Under the pieces are notes generated by a model that made no database searches, was not told the origin of the DNA, and saw only the letters and a program-made list of their open reading frames with translations. This document shows positions 54,487-62,634 of a DNA stretch of 64,000 nucleotides, piece after piece (the first letter of the stretch is position 1; each line of letters opens with the position of its first letter). Source of the DNA: JBMNGN01 sp050949865 (GTDB lineage: Bacteria; Bacillota; Syntrophomonadia; Syntrophomonadales; Syntrophomonadaceae); the NCBI GenBank assembly GCA_050949865.1, contig JBMNGN010000001.1, forward strand, positions 186,001 to 250,000, given 5' to 3'. The position numbers and the translations under genes were made by a program.

Positions 54487-55044
54487 TCATACTTCCATAA
54501 TTTCTTTTTCCTTGGCTTGAAGTATTGTATCCAGTTCCTTAATAAACTTATCAGTTATCCTCTGGATATCGTCAATTCCTTTTTTACTCTCATCTTCGGC
54601 TATGAGCTTTTCTTTTTCAGAGGCCTTAATCATCTCATTAGCTTCCCTCCGGATATTACGGACCGCTACTTTTGCCTCCTCCGCCCTCTTTTTTACCACC
54701 TTTACTAAATCCCTTCTTCTTTCTTCTGTCAATTGAGGTATGACCAGCCGAATAACATTACCATCATTGGAAGGGTTAATTCCCAGATCTGATTTCAGAA
54801 TTGATTTTTCAATATCGGGAATTATGCTTTTATCCCAGGGCTGAATAACCAGCAATCTAGCTTCGGGTACTGTTATGTTAGCCAACTGGCTGATAGGGGT
54901 AGCTGAACCATAATAGTCAACCATTATCTTTTCTACCATGGCCGGATTAGCCCTTCCCGCCCGGAGTGCAGCTAAATCTTTAGCAAGATACTCTACAGTT
55001 TTTTTCATTCTGGTTTCAGCATCATTAAGTACATCCTTAATCAT
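54487..55044 (-). CDS. frr: Ribosome recycling factor
   Basis: A 185-residue factor releasing ribosomes after termination. LAALRAGRANPAMVEKI, VTVPEARLLVIQPWD and IRLVIPQLTEERRRDLVK are conserved RRF segments. Adjacent to pyrH (stop and start touching). Confidence 0.96.
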   Translation of the reverse strand: MIKDVLNDAETRMKKTVEYLAKDLAALRAGRANPAMVEKIMVDYYGSATPISQLANITVPEARLLVIQPWDKSIIPDIEKSILKSDLGINPSNDGNVIRLVIPQLTEERRRDLVKVVKKRAEEAKVAVRNIRREANEMIKASEKEKLIAEDESKKGIDDIQRITDKFIKELDTILQAKEKEIMEV

Positions 55045-55764
55045 TTATTTCCCTCCTACATACGTACCAATATCTACTCCCATAACCGCTTTCAAAATAT
55101 TTCCGTCGGTAGTAAGGTCAAATACGATAATAGGAATATGATTATCCATGCAAAGGGACGCTGCTGTAGCATCCATCACCGCAAGTCCCTTGTTCAAAAC
55201 ATCTATATAGCTGATGGCATTAAATTTTTTGGCATTTGGATTTTTCTTGGGATCAGAATCATAAATGCCATCAACTCTTTTAGCCATAAGAATAATCTGG
55301 GCTTCAATCTCAGCCGATCTTAAGGCTGCAGCAGTATCGGTTGAAAAATAAGGATTGCCTGTGCCTGCCGCAACAATGATTACCCTGCCTTTCTCTAAGT
55401 GCCTGATTGCCCTGCGTCTAATATATGGCTCAGCTATTTCTTTCATTTCAATAGCTGACATTACCCGGGTAGCCACACCTGCCTTTTCACAGGCATCTTG
55501 TAAAGCCAGGGCGTTAATTACTGTTGCCAGCATTCCCATATAATCTGCAGTCGCACGATCTATTCCTTTAGCGCTCCCGGCAACTCCGCGCCAGATATTT
55601 CCCCCACCAACAACTATTGCAACTTGAACACCTTTTTTTACCACTTCCACAACCTGTCGAGCAATAGAGGAGAGTATTTGATAGTCTATTCCGAACCCTT
55701 GATCACCTGCTAATGCCTCACCACTAAGTTTCAGAACCACACGTGTATACTTGGGATATTGCAA
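55045..55764 (-). CDS. pyrH: UMP kinase
   Basis: A 239-residue hexameric uridylate kinase. RVVLKLSGEALAG, VVGGGNIWRGV and MGMLATVINALAL are hallmark motifs. Standard position between tsf and frr. Confidence 0.96.
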   Translation of the reverse strand: MQYPKYTRVVLKLSGEALAGDQGFGIDYQILSSIARQVVEVVKKGVQVAIVVGGGNIWRGVAGSAKGIDRATADYMGMLATVINALALQDACEKAGVATRVMSAIEMKEIAEPYIRRRAIRHLEKGRVIIVAAGTGNPYFSTDTAAALRSAEIEAQIILMAKRVDGIYDSDPKKNPNAKKFNAISYIDVLNKGLAVMDATAASLCMDNHIPIIVFDLTTDGNILKAVMGVDIGTYVGGK

Positions 55765-55840
55765 GTTACTACCTCCCCCAGAGAGCGAATTTAATCATAC
55801 GCGACTGCGATATTCCTGACACTGTCAATCACTAATCAGG

Positions 55841-56455
55841 CTATTCCTCTGTTTTTACTATTCCTTCACCAACCTCATACCTCGCGAACCGCCTTACAGT
55901 AATATTCTCTCCTAATCTAGCAATATAGTCATGAATTAACTCTTGAACGGTTTTATCCATATCCTTAATAAAAGGCTGTTCCAATAAACATTTTTCTTTA
56001 TAAAACTTTTCTATCCTGCCTTCAACCATTTTATCAATTATCTTTTCCGGTTTTCCTTCTTCCCGGGCTTGGTTTTTAAGGATTTCTTTCTCTTTGGCAA
56101 TAACATCGGCTGTTACCTGATCCCTACTGATAAATTCAGGATTGCTAGCAGCAATTTGCATTGAAATGTCGTGGGCAAGCTGTTTGAATTCATCAGTTTT
56201 GGCTACGAAATCCGTCTCACAATTGACCTCTACTAAAACTCCAATTCTTCCTCCCAAATGGACGTAGGACACGACTAACCCTTCTGTAGCAATGCGTCCT
56301 GCTTTTTTTGCTGCTTTAGCCAATCCCTTGGCTCTTAATTCATCTATAGCTTTTTCCATATCCCCATTTGTAGCTATTAATGCTTTCTTACAATCCATCA
56401 TACCTACGCCAGTTCTCTCACGTAGCTCTTTTACCATTTCAGCTGTAACCAACAC
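55841..56455 (-). CDS. tsf: Elongation factor Ts (short form)
   Basis: A 204-residue EF-Tu nucleotide exchange factor. The N-terminal UBA-like LRERTGVGMMDCKKAL and VEVNCETDFVAKTDEFKQL are intact. It is about 90 residues shorter than Bacillus EF-Ts, having a single core subdomain as in Thermus-type proteins. Downstream of an rpsB terminator/attenuator. Confidence 0.95.
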   Translation of the reverse strand: MLVTAEMVKELRERTGVGMMDCKKALIATNGDMEKAIDELRAKGLAKAAKKAGRIATEGLVVSYVHLGGRIGVLVEVNCETDFVAKTDEFKQLAHDISMQIAASNPEFISRDQVTADVIAKEKEILKNQAREEGKPEKIIDKMVEGRIEKFYKEKCLLEQPFIKDMDKTVQELIHDYIARLGENITVRRFARYEVGEGIVKTEE

Positions 56456-56487
56456 ATAACCCCCTATTTAGATTAAGTTACAAGGTT

Positions 56488-56514
56488 AAAAAAGGGGTAA
56501 GAAACCTACCCCTT
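56488..56514 (-). terminator. Terminator/attenuator between rpsB and tsf
   Basis: Minus-strand stem AAGGGGTA/TACCCCTT, 7-base loop, followed by T-rich TTTT. Placed 14 bases after rpsB, it would reduce readthrough from rpsB into tsf. Confidence 0.8.
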
Positions 56515-56527
56515 AGAATATAGCTTT

Positions 56528-57229
56528 CTAAATGGCTACCTGCTCCCCTTGTTTAGCTTCGAGGACTGCATCCGCAATCTTACTTGTAATCAACTTAACT
56601 GCTCTGATGGCATCATCATTGCCTGGAATAACAAAGTCTACTTCATCAGGGTCACAGTTTGTATCTACAATGGCAACGACTGGAATATTTAACTTGCGGG
56701 CCTCGGCAACAGCTATTCTCTCCTTCCTGGGATCGACGATAAAAACTGCTCCCGGAAGCTTTTCCATGTTCTTAATTCCACCTAAAAACCGTTCCAGTCT
56801 TTCCCTTTCGTTAACCAGTTTAGCAACTTCTTTTTTGGTAAGGACTTCAAAACTGCCATCCTGTTCCATCTTTTCCAATTCCTTAAGACGAAGAACGCGT
56901 TTCTTAATGGTTTTGAAATTGGTAAGCATACCTCCCAGCCAACGCTGGTTAACATAGAACATCCCGCATCTTTCGCCTTCTTCTCTAATAGTCTCCTGAG
57001 CCTGTTTCTTAGTCCCAACAAAAAGGATTCCTTTACCTTCAGCAACCACACTTTTGATAAATTCGTAAGCTTCTTCGAATTTCTTTACTGTCTGCTGTAG
57101 GTCAATAATGTAGATACCATTGCGCTCCATGTAAATATAGGTACCCATTTTAGGGTTCCATCTCCGTGTCTGGTGCCCGAAATGAACTCCTGCTTCCAGA
57201 AGTTGTTTCATTGTAATTACTGACACCAT
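56528..57229 (-). CDS. rpsB: Ribosomal protein S2
   Basis: A 233-residue 30S protein. MKQLLEAGVHFGHQTRRWNPKM and FVGTKKQAQETI are the S2 signatures. ATG 57229 is preferred (five bases after AGGAGG); GTG 57226, eight bases after it, would give the usual MSVI... start and is equally plausible. A GTG at 57235 overlaps the ribosome binding site and is rejected. Confidence 0.96.
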   Translation of the reverse strand: MVSVITMKQLLEAGVHFGHQTRRWNPKMGTYIYMERNGIYIIDLQQTVKKFEEAYEFIKSVVAEGKGILFVGTKKQAQETIREEGERCGMFYVNQRWLGGMLTNFKTIKKRVLRLKELEKMEQDGSFEVLTKKEVAKLVNERERLERFLGGIKNMEKLPGAVFIVDPRKERIAVAEARKLNIPVVAIVDTNCDPDEVDFVIPGNDDAIRAVKLITSKIADAVLEAKQGEQVAI

Positions 57230-57240
57230 AAACACCTCCT

Positions 57241-57330
57241 CTTAGTTTTTTTCCTCCGCTGATATCATCCTTGCTGAAAGCTAAATATCTTAGCACTTTT
57301 CATCAAGTCCATCAGCGTGTGTAATTACCA
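57241..57330 (-). promoter_or_regulatory. rpsB leader with inverted repeats
   Basis: The ~95-base 5' leader can fold: GCTGA...TCAGC encloses GCTAA/TTAGC. S2 is autoregulated through leader RNA in other bacteria; a specific family match was not tested. Confidence 0.3.
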
Positions 57331-57336
57331 AAAATT

Positions 57337-57365
57337 AATATAGCATAATAATGCCGTGGTTTCAA
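57337..57365 (-). promoter_or_regulatory. SigA-type promoter of rpsB
   Basis: TTGAAA (57365-57360), a 17-base spacer and TATATT (57342-57337) on the minus strand. It lies ~70 bases from the IS3 end, so the insertion left it intact. Confidence 0.7.
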
Positions 57366-57463
57366 GTAAAGCAATTAACAGAACATCCCTCCTCTGGCAG
57401 TGGAACTGTTATATCCAGAAGAATATGGATGGCAATGTACTGCCCCCCATTTTGTCAACACAG

Positions 57464-58321
57464 TTAGGCAACATTTTGTAGAATACTTTGCTGGTAATAT
57501 TCAGCCGGGGTTAAATATCCCAGAGCTGAATGAATACGTTTGTTGTTATAGAAATCTATGTAAGCCTCTATAGAGGTAATTGCTTCACTGTATGTTTCAT
57601 ACAAGTTGTAGTAGAGTTCTTCTTCTTTGAGAGTACGGAAAAACCGTTCAATATGAGCATTATGTTCTGGTGTAGCATAGGCCGAATACAATAGAGTTAC
57701 GTCACAAGTGGACAATTCCTTAACAAATTTACGGCTGGTTGGCTGGCACCCATTATCTACTTGCAGTATTAGTCTTTGATCCCTGGTCCCTTCAGGGAAA
57801 CGGTTCTTGACAGCTTTGTCAAAGGCTGCTAACCACTCGTCAGCTCTGGCTCTGGAGTTGATTTCATAGCCAACGATAGAACGATCATAGCGGTCAATTA
57901 TGGCCATAATATATAGCCAGCCGTAACCAGTAAGGTAGGTCTTGGTCATGTCCATTTCCCAAATTTGATTGGGTTTAGTAGGCTGACCAGGTCGCTTTTT
58001 CATTTGGACTATACGTCGGTTTTTCAACCGTTGTTGGCTCAGACTTAGTTTGTTCATAATCCGGTTAACCCGCTTTTGACTGATATTTATGTTAAATTCG
58101 CGTCTAAGTATAACGCGAATACGGCGATAGCCATAAAGAGGATACTGGTTACAGGCCATTTTAATTGCCGCGGCTAGTTCTTTATCAGATACATAATTCT
58201 GCTTGGGTTTAGGTGTTTGGTTACTCTTACGAGTACGAAGATAGAACCTTGAGCGCGGTACTCCTAATACTTTGGCAGCATCTTTGATACTGATTCCGCC
58301 TTTCCTTAGTTCAGCGGCCAA
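57464..58321 (-). CDS. IS3-family transposase OrfB (catalytic)
   Basis: A 285-residue integrase-core protein. An HTH_21 region (YPLYGYRRIRVILRREF) precedes the rve domain. DDE residues are seen as Asp in IWEMDMTKTYL, Asp in LQVDNGCQPTS and Glu in HNAHIERFFRTLKEEEL. Best understood as the C-terminal part of an OrfAB fusion made by -1 frameshifting, whose extra residues precede the listed start. Confidence 0.92.
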   Translation of the reverse strand: MAAELRKGGISIKDAAKVLGVPRSRFYLRTRKSNQTPKPKQNYVSDKELAAAIKMACNQYPLYGYRRIRVILRREFNINISQKRVNRIMNKLSLSQQRLKNRRIVQMKKRPGQPTKPNQIWEMDMTKTYLTGYGWLYIMAIIDRYDRSIVGYEINSRARADEWLAAFDKAVKNRFPEGTRDQRLILQVDNGCQPTSRKFVKELSTCDVTLLYSAYATPEHNAHIERFFRTLKEEELYYNLYETYSEAITSIEAYIDFYNNKRIHSALGYLTPAEYYQQSILQNVA

Positions 58322-58341
58322 TACAGCATAGCGTTCCGGGT

Positions 58342-58644
58342 CTACTTCGGAAACTTGCGGTTGAAGAAATCTTCCGTTTTTTTTAGTATCTCTACCTCCA
58401 GGGTTTTCCGTCCCAGGGCTTGTTCAAGTTCCTTTATTCGTAGTTCTAAGGCTTTAACCTGGTCGGTTTTGCCATTGTTCTGGAGTCCCTGAACCCCACC
58501 GGCGATAAACTGGTCTCTCAGTTTATAATAAGTAGCGGTGGATACACCATATTTTCGGCAGAGGTCTGAAACAGGTAATTCACCTTTAAGTCCACTTAAA
58601 ACCAGGGCTAGGGCATCATCATCACTTATCTTTTTCTTCGGCAT
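58342..58644 (-). CDS. IS3-family transposase OrfA
   Basis: A 100-residue HTH protein (ELPVSDLCRKYGVSTATYYKL) with a C-terminal leucine-rich coiled coil (LELRIKELEQALGRKTLEVEIL). Near its end an A8 run (58384-58377, minus strand) allows -1 slippage into a frame that stays open through orfB. Confidence 0.9.
   Translation of the reverse strand: MPKKKISDDDALALVLSGLKGELPVSDLCRKYGVSTATYYKLRDQFIAGGVQGLQNNGKTDQVKALELRIKELEQALGRKTLEVEILKKTEDFFNRKFPK
58377..58384 (-). promoter_or_regulatory. A8 slippery site for OrfAB frameshift
   Basis: Eight consecutive A on the coding strand within orfA. Shifting -1 here continues as KNGRFLQPQVSEVDPE and on into OrfB without a stop. Confidence 0.7.
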
Positions 58645-58706
58645 GGTAGCTCTCCTCTCTTATTTGGATTCTACCATAACCGTGTTGTCACTCTATGGGT
58701 ATCAGT

Positions 58707-58885
58707 ATATGGTCGTCAATAATTCTTCGATTGTTCTGGGCTCCATAAAGCAAACAATGAGTACAGACCTTGTTTACTATCCGGGCCTACCACTGGAGAA
58801 TTTAAATATTTCATCTATCGCGCTGTCCGAGAAAATATCATGTTCGGCGCCATCAGCTTTCTGACTTTTTAGGGTAGCTGAAACA
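58707..58885 (-). mobile_element. Truncated zinc-ribbon transposon, fragment C
   Basis: Nearly identical to the 3' end of the ATPase gene (starting near its DHMVKL codons), then fused through a CCA microhomology to the element's left terminus (GCTGAAACA in plus orientation). The right terminus is missing where the IS3 element begins. One base is lost from the ATPase part (GGGCCTACC against GGGCCGTACC). No coding capacity remains. Confidence 0.8.
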
Positions 58886-59195
58886 CTAAGTCAATGACAT
58901 AAAAACGCTTTATTACACTCTATTGTTAATACTTCTAAAATTGGGCCGAACCTTAAGCCCATTTCCAGAAAAATGAATGTTCCAGCAGAAAATTTCTTTT
59001 AAATTGACCATCTAATTAACTACCGCCAAATATTTAAAAACGGCCTAGCCTATACTGCGGCTGCTGGCCGGTGCCAAGTGCGAAGTGCCAAGGGATGCCA
59101 ACCCGTCCCCTTGCTTTAGCATGCTTGGCGTGTTACTCTAGCTCTAAACCTGAAGTGTAAACAGATCTTCTCTTTCATTCTTTAAAAATAAATGT
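58886..59195. other. Non-coding spacer
   Basis: About 310 bases between fragment C and the ZIP gene. It holds no convincing gene. A near-tandem phrase GTGCCAAGTGCGAAGTGCCAAG occurs around 59074-59092, of unknown meaning. Confidence 0.5.
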
Positions 59196-60005
59196 TTACA
59201 GATACAATAATAAGCTTAAAGCCATTACAGCCATTCCGGCAATTAGACCATAAATAGATAAATGGTGCTCCCCATATTCACGTGCAGCCGGAAGCAGTTC
59301 GTCAAGGCTAATATACACCATGATTCCTGCTACAGCAGCAAAAATAAAACCGAACACAACATCAGTAAAAAATCTAAGGAGAAAAAAATATCCTATCAAT
59401 GCTCCTGCTGGCTCAGATAACCCTGACAAAAACGATAATCTGAAAGCCTTTTTTCTGCTGCCGGTTGCGTGGAATACCGGTACTGAAACAGCAATGCCTT
59501 CCGGAATATTATGTATAGCAATGGCAAAAGCTATCGCTATCCCAAGACTGGGTTCATTAAGGGCAGCTATGAAGGTTGCTATCCCTTCTGGAAAATTGTG
59601 AATTCCGACGGCTATCGCCGTGAATATCCCCATTCTCATTAATCTAGACTTATGCTTTTCACTTTGCTGGCTCATTTCCTCTACCCGGTGAATTTCATGC
59701 GGGTTTTCTGCGGATGGTATTAATTTATCAATAACTGCAGTAATCATAATACCAAAAAAGAAGGCCCCAACAGCAGCCCAAGAACCGGCTCTTTCTCCCA
59801 GAACAGATATTAAAGCTTCCCTACCTTCTGCTAATATTTCAACGAAAGATACATAAATCATAATTCCAGCCGAAAAACCTAAAGCTATGGATAAAAACTT
59901 TGAACTGGTTTTCTTGGTAAGCAATGCCAGGGCGCTGCCAATGCCCGTAGCCAGACCTGCAAAAAGCGTTAAAGAAAACGCAAATAAAACAATAGATAAT
60001 TCCAA
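59196..60005 (-). CDS. zupT: ZIP-family divalent metal transporter
   Basis: A 269-residue membrane protein with about eight helices. Metal-site motifs HNFPEG and HNIPEG occur in helices IV and V; a His-containing cytosolic loop (ENPHEIHRVEE) lies between III and IV. Likely imports Zn2+/Fe2+. TTG start after AAAGGTGG. A transposon end lies 74 bases upstream and may have replaced distal promoter sequence. Confidence 0.92.
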   Translation of the reverse strand: MELSIVLFAFSLTLFAGLATGIGSALALLTKKTSSKFLSIALGFSAGIMIYVSFVEILAEGREALISVLGERAGSWAAVGAFFFGIMITAVIDKLIPSAENPHEIHRVEEMSQQSEKHKSRLMRMGIFTAIAVGIHNFPEGIATFIAALNEPSLGIAIAFAIAIHNIPEGIAVSVPVFHATGSRKKAFRLSFLSGLSEPAGALIGYFFLLRFFTDVVFGFIFAAVAGIMVYISLDELLPAAREYGEHHLSIYGLIAGMAVMALSLLLYL

Positions 60006-60073
60006 ATAAATCCACCTTTTTCTCTGAAATTTATACTATATACTCCATGAAAGTATTTTACCCTTATCCTGTA

Positions 60074-60079
60074 CCTACT
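60074..60079. repeat. Target-site duplication of element B (left)
   Basis: CCTACT immediately outside the element, repeated at 61768-61773 on the other side. Confidence 0.75.
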
Positions 60080-60183
60080 TGTTACTGCTACCCCAAAACG
60101 TCCGGCAATAGACGGCATATGTTGTCCTGAAGTTGACGGAATTACTGCCCAGAATATGACTCCCCTTTAAGGGGAAGGGAGAA

Positions 60184-60860
60184 TTAACTCAACTCTCCCT
60201 GAACTACCAGCTTCACCATATGGTCGTCAATAATTCTTCGATTGTTCTGGGCTCCATAAAGCAAACAATGAGTACAGACCTTGTTTACTATCCGGGCCGT
60301 ACCACTGGAGAATTTAAATATTTCATCTATCGCGCTGTCCGAGAAAATATCATGTTCGGCGCCAGCATAAGCCAGGTGGCTTTTCACATATTCACCCACC
60401 TGGGCACGATCTAAGTGAGGTAATTTACATTGTAGATCAATCCGCTGCCTGATGGCGGCGTAGGATTGAAGTCTTAATCTATCCCATAGTTCACTCTGGC
60501 CTACCAAAACTAAAGCCATAGGACTCTGGGCGTCCATCTTGAAATTAAGCAAGAAGCGTACTTCTTCCAGCATCTCTTTATCCAGCAGATGGGCTTCATC
60601 TACGATGACTACTGGCTGCATCTTATGTATACCCTGTAAAAGCTCAATCTCACGGTGTAATTGTCTTTTGGCGTCGCCGCGATAAAATTTTGCTTCACAG
60701 CCTAACTGCTCTAATAGCCCTTTGTAAAAGTGCCTCGGGGTCAATTTGGAATCTGCCAAGTACATTACCATAAATTTTGATTCATCTAAAATATCTTTAA
60801 ATCTGCGTATGGTGGTAGTTTTTCCGGTTCCGCTATCACCTGTAACTACAGCAAATAGCT
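60184..60860 (-). pseudogene. N-terminally deleted ExeA/MuB-like ATPase (copy B)
   Basis: Identical to copy A from AKRQLFAVVTGDSG to the stop, but the first ~39 residues are replaced by sequence from the transposase gene in another frame. Walker A and B remain. An out-of-frame upstream ATG could yield a chimeric product, but a functional protein is doubtful. Confidence 0.8.
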
Positions 60861-61018
60861 GCCGTTTGGCGCAATGTACGTTCGGATATGCCAGCTTCTT
60901 CGCATATCCTCTTTTTAATCTGCTTGGCTTGAGCTGCATCGATTCCATCACCCAGGAGTGGAGATAATAATTGCATACGCTGCACTGCCATCTCTTCTGC
61001 TTTCTTCTGATCTTTCAT
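60861..61018 (-). pseudogene. Transposase N-terminal remnant (copy B)
   Basis: About 48 codons: MKDQKKAEEMAVQRMQLLSP followed by an HTH-like QIKKRICEEAGISERTLR, as at the start of Mu-like DDE transposases. It breaks there into ATPase sequence. It retains more of the transposase than copy A and shows what the parental element encoded. Confidence 0.8.
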
Positions 61019-61067
61019 GCTGATCCTCTCCTTTTTAAGGTCTCAGCATGATTTTAGTGCTATGTAT

Positions 61068-61589
61068 TTATGAACAAAATGCAGAACGGGTATATACCCA
61101 TAAATTTGTATTTACTATGGGCCGGACAATTCTTGCCAGCCATCCCGGGGCATTACCTACATACTGCCATATCCTTTGGAGCTTGGACTTGGGAAGACCG
61201 GATTTATCTTCCACATTTTCTTGACCTGATTGAATGGCGATTGACTTTAAACATCCTTGGAAGTAATCAAACCTATCATTAAACCATCTTTTCCACCTTC
61301 CCAAGGTGCTTTGGTCGGCACTGACACTGGTAGCTGGGTCTTCATTCACTACCGCTTCAATACTACCCCTTACATGACGTTTGTAGGGTACCAGTTTGTC
61401 CGGGAGTTCATGATGTATTTTTCTGCACTGGGTACAGCCTAGCCGCCTAATTATTAAAATCCTCTTTTCTCCCAACCCAGTGATACATGTTCTTTTCCGG
61501 CTGCCGACTACCTTTAAATGACCACTACAACATGGACAAAGACTCTGCTCCGCGCTCCTAACAAAAAACTCCTTTTTCAGGCTTTTCAA
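61068..61589 (-). CDS. DUF6431-like zinc-ribbon transposon protein (copy B)
   Basis: A 173-residue protein identical to the product at 39854-40375, with the same CPCCSG and CTQCRK zinc ribbon and Trp-rich C-terminus. It is the only gene that stays fully intact in both deletion derivatives. Role unknown; DNA binding or transposition regulation is possible. Confidence 0.75.
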   Translation of the reverse strand: MKSLKKEFFVRSAEQSLCPCCSGHLKVVGSRKRTCITGLGEKRILIIRRLGCTQCRKIHHELPDKLVPYKRHVRGSIEAVVNEDPATSVSADQSTLGRWKRWFNDRFDYFQGCLKSIAIQSGQENVEDKSGLPKSKLQRIWQYVGNAPGWLARIVRPIVNTNLWVYTRSAFCS

Positions 61590-61767
61590 TTATTTTATAG
61601 TTTGATACAATTACCATACCTTTGGGGTGACGCTTCTGGTGCTCCTGTTCCTGCAGTTGCACATTTAACAGAAGCGTCTTTCCTTTCATAAGATATGGCC
61701 ATTATATCCATCAATTTCCGGTCAGGCAATACCATCAGCTTTCTGACTTTTTAGGTTAGCTGAAACA

Positions 61768-61773
61768 CCTACT
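61768..61773. repeat. Target-site duplication of element B (right)
   Basis: CCTACT, partner of 60074-60079. Confidence 0.75.
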
Positions 61774-61873
61774 GCAAATCTTTAAATCAGCGAAATACCT
61801 ATTCCTCTTTTTATTTGTGTAATATGTGTAAATCTTTCAAGTGGTAAAATAAAACCAAATGGAGGATTTGTTT

Positions 61874-62059
61874 ATGGAAAAGAAAAAACTACAGAGGCGT
61901 AAAAACAGATTACCGGAAGGTTGGTTACAGGAATTTATCAGGCCTATGATATTAAGAGCCCGGATGACTTAAAAGGGGCTCTGGCCGATCTAGTCGTTGA
62001 TACAGTCGAAAACTATGCTGCAAGCCGAATTAGAAGCTGATTTGGGCTTAAAATTCTAA
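61874..62059 (+). pseudogene. Decayed IS256-family transposase N-terminus
   Basis: Starting at ATG 61874 the frame reads MEKKKLQRRKN..., then must shift to give AYDIKSPDDLKGALADLVVDTVEN, and shift again for MLQAELEADLG before a stop. These pieces match the N-terminal region of IS256-type transposases (a DIKxxEDlxxaLkdl block, then an EMLxAELdxHLG block). At least two frameshifts and no catalytic domain, so inactive. Confidence 0.7.
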
Positions 62060-62079
62060 AAACTAGGTAGGTGAATAAT

Positions 62080-62634
62080 ATGTGGAGTAAGATTAGCCGC
62101 TATTACCCGCCTTGGCTGGATCTCTTGCCATTGCTACTGTTTGTTTTGGTCCTTAGATATATTGGTGGCCATTATGAACAACTCCCCGCCCTAATGCCCA
62201 CCCACTTTGGACCTTCAGGCAACCCGGATTCATGGTCTGAGAAAAGCATATGGTCGGTATACGGAGTTTTAATAATCGGATTTATGATTTACCTAACCGT
62301 GGTTTTAATTAATGTTGTCCTCTTGATTCGCCCCGATAATCCCCGCCAGGTGATTAACATCACCGAACGGGATAAGGATTTGTTAGGGCCAACCCGTCTA
62401 GAAGAAATTCGAGCTTTTACAGTTAGAGGTCTAATGGCAGTAAACCTGATTATGGCAGCCATGACGAGCTACCTGTCTTACGCTTCCATTGAAACAGCAC
62501 TAGGGTTAAGAGCAGGGCTGGGCCCCCTGATGTGGATATTTATTGCTGCTTTAATATTTGCATCCTTATACCTGACTATCAGAACTCTTTCCATGAGCTC
62601 AACCGGTCACCTGCGAAAGAAGAGAAGTTCTTAA
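62080..62634 (+). CDS. DUF1648-type membrane protein
   Basis: A 184-residue membrane protein with four hydrophobic segments. The first periplasmic loop ALMPTHFGPSGNPDSWSEKS is the DUF1648 signature (LPxHFGxxGxxDxW). ATG 62080 is chosen six bases after AGGTAGGTG; a GTG at 62071 is within that site. Relatives include SdpI-like immunity or signalling proteins, but function here is unassigned. Confidence 0.82.
   Translation: MWSKISRYYPPWLDLLPLLLFVLVLRYIGGHYEQLPALMPTHFGPSGNPDSWSEKSIWSVYGVLIIGFMIYLTVVLINVVLLIRPDNPRQVINITERDKDLLGPTRLEEIRAFTVRGLMAVNLIMAAMTSYLSYASIETALGLRAGLGPLMWIFIAALIFASLYLTIRTLSMSSTGHLRKKRSS

Larger units (their letters stand above)
57436..58709 (-). mobile_element. IS3-family (IS150-like) insertion sequence
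   Basis: About 1.27 kb. The ends are imperfect inverted repeats: TGTACTGCCCCCCATTTTG at 57436 and, reading inward from 58709, TATACTGATACCCATAGAG, then ACAACAC in both. It encodes the usual orfA/orfB pair with a frameshift site. No target duplication is visible; its right end abuts a truncated copy of the zinc-ribbon element, so an adjacent deletion probably followed insertion. Confidence 0.88.
60080..61767 (-). mobile_element. Zinc-ribbon/ATPase transposon, deletion derivative B
   Basis: A 1,688-bp element, TGTTACTGC at 60080 and GCTGAAACA at 61767, flanked by a 6-bp duplication CCTACT. Reading on the minus strand: left end with the same stem-loop as copy A, identical zinc-ribbon gene, DDE transposase start, then ATPase lacking its N-terminus. 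The deletion differs from that in copy A. Shared parts appear identical by eye, so the copies are recent. Confidence 0.88.

Noticed and set aside
57376..57435. Short open stretch (about 20 codons, containing VELLYPEEYG) beside the IS3 left end
   Set aside because: Too short to identify, overlaps no known gene, and may be a scrap of deleted sequence.
59074..59092. GTGCCAAGTGCGAAGTGCCAAG repeat
   Set aside because: Only two partial units; too little for a repeat family or array.
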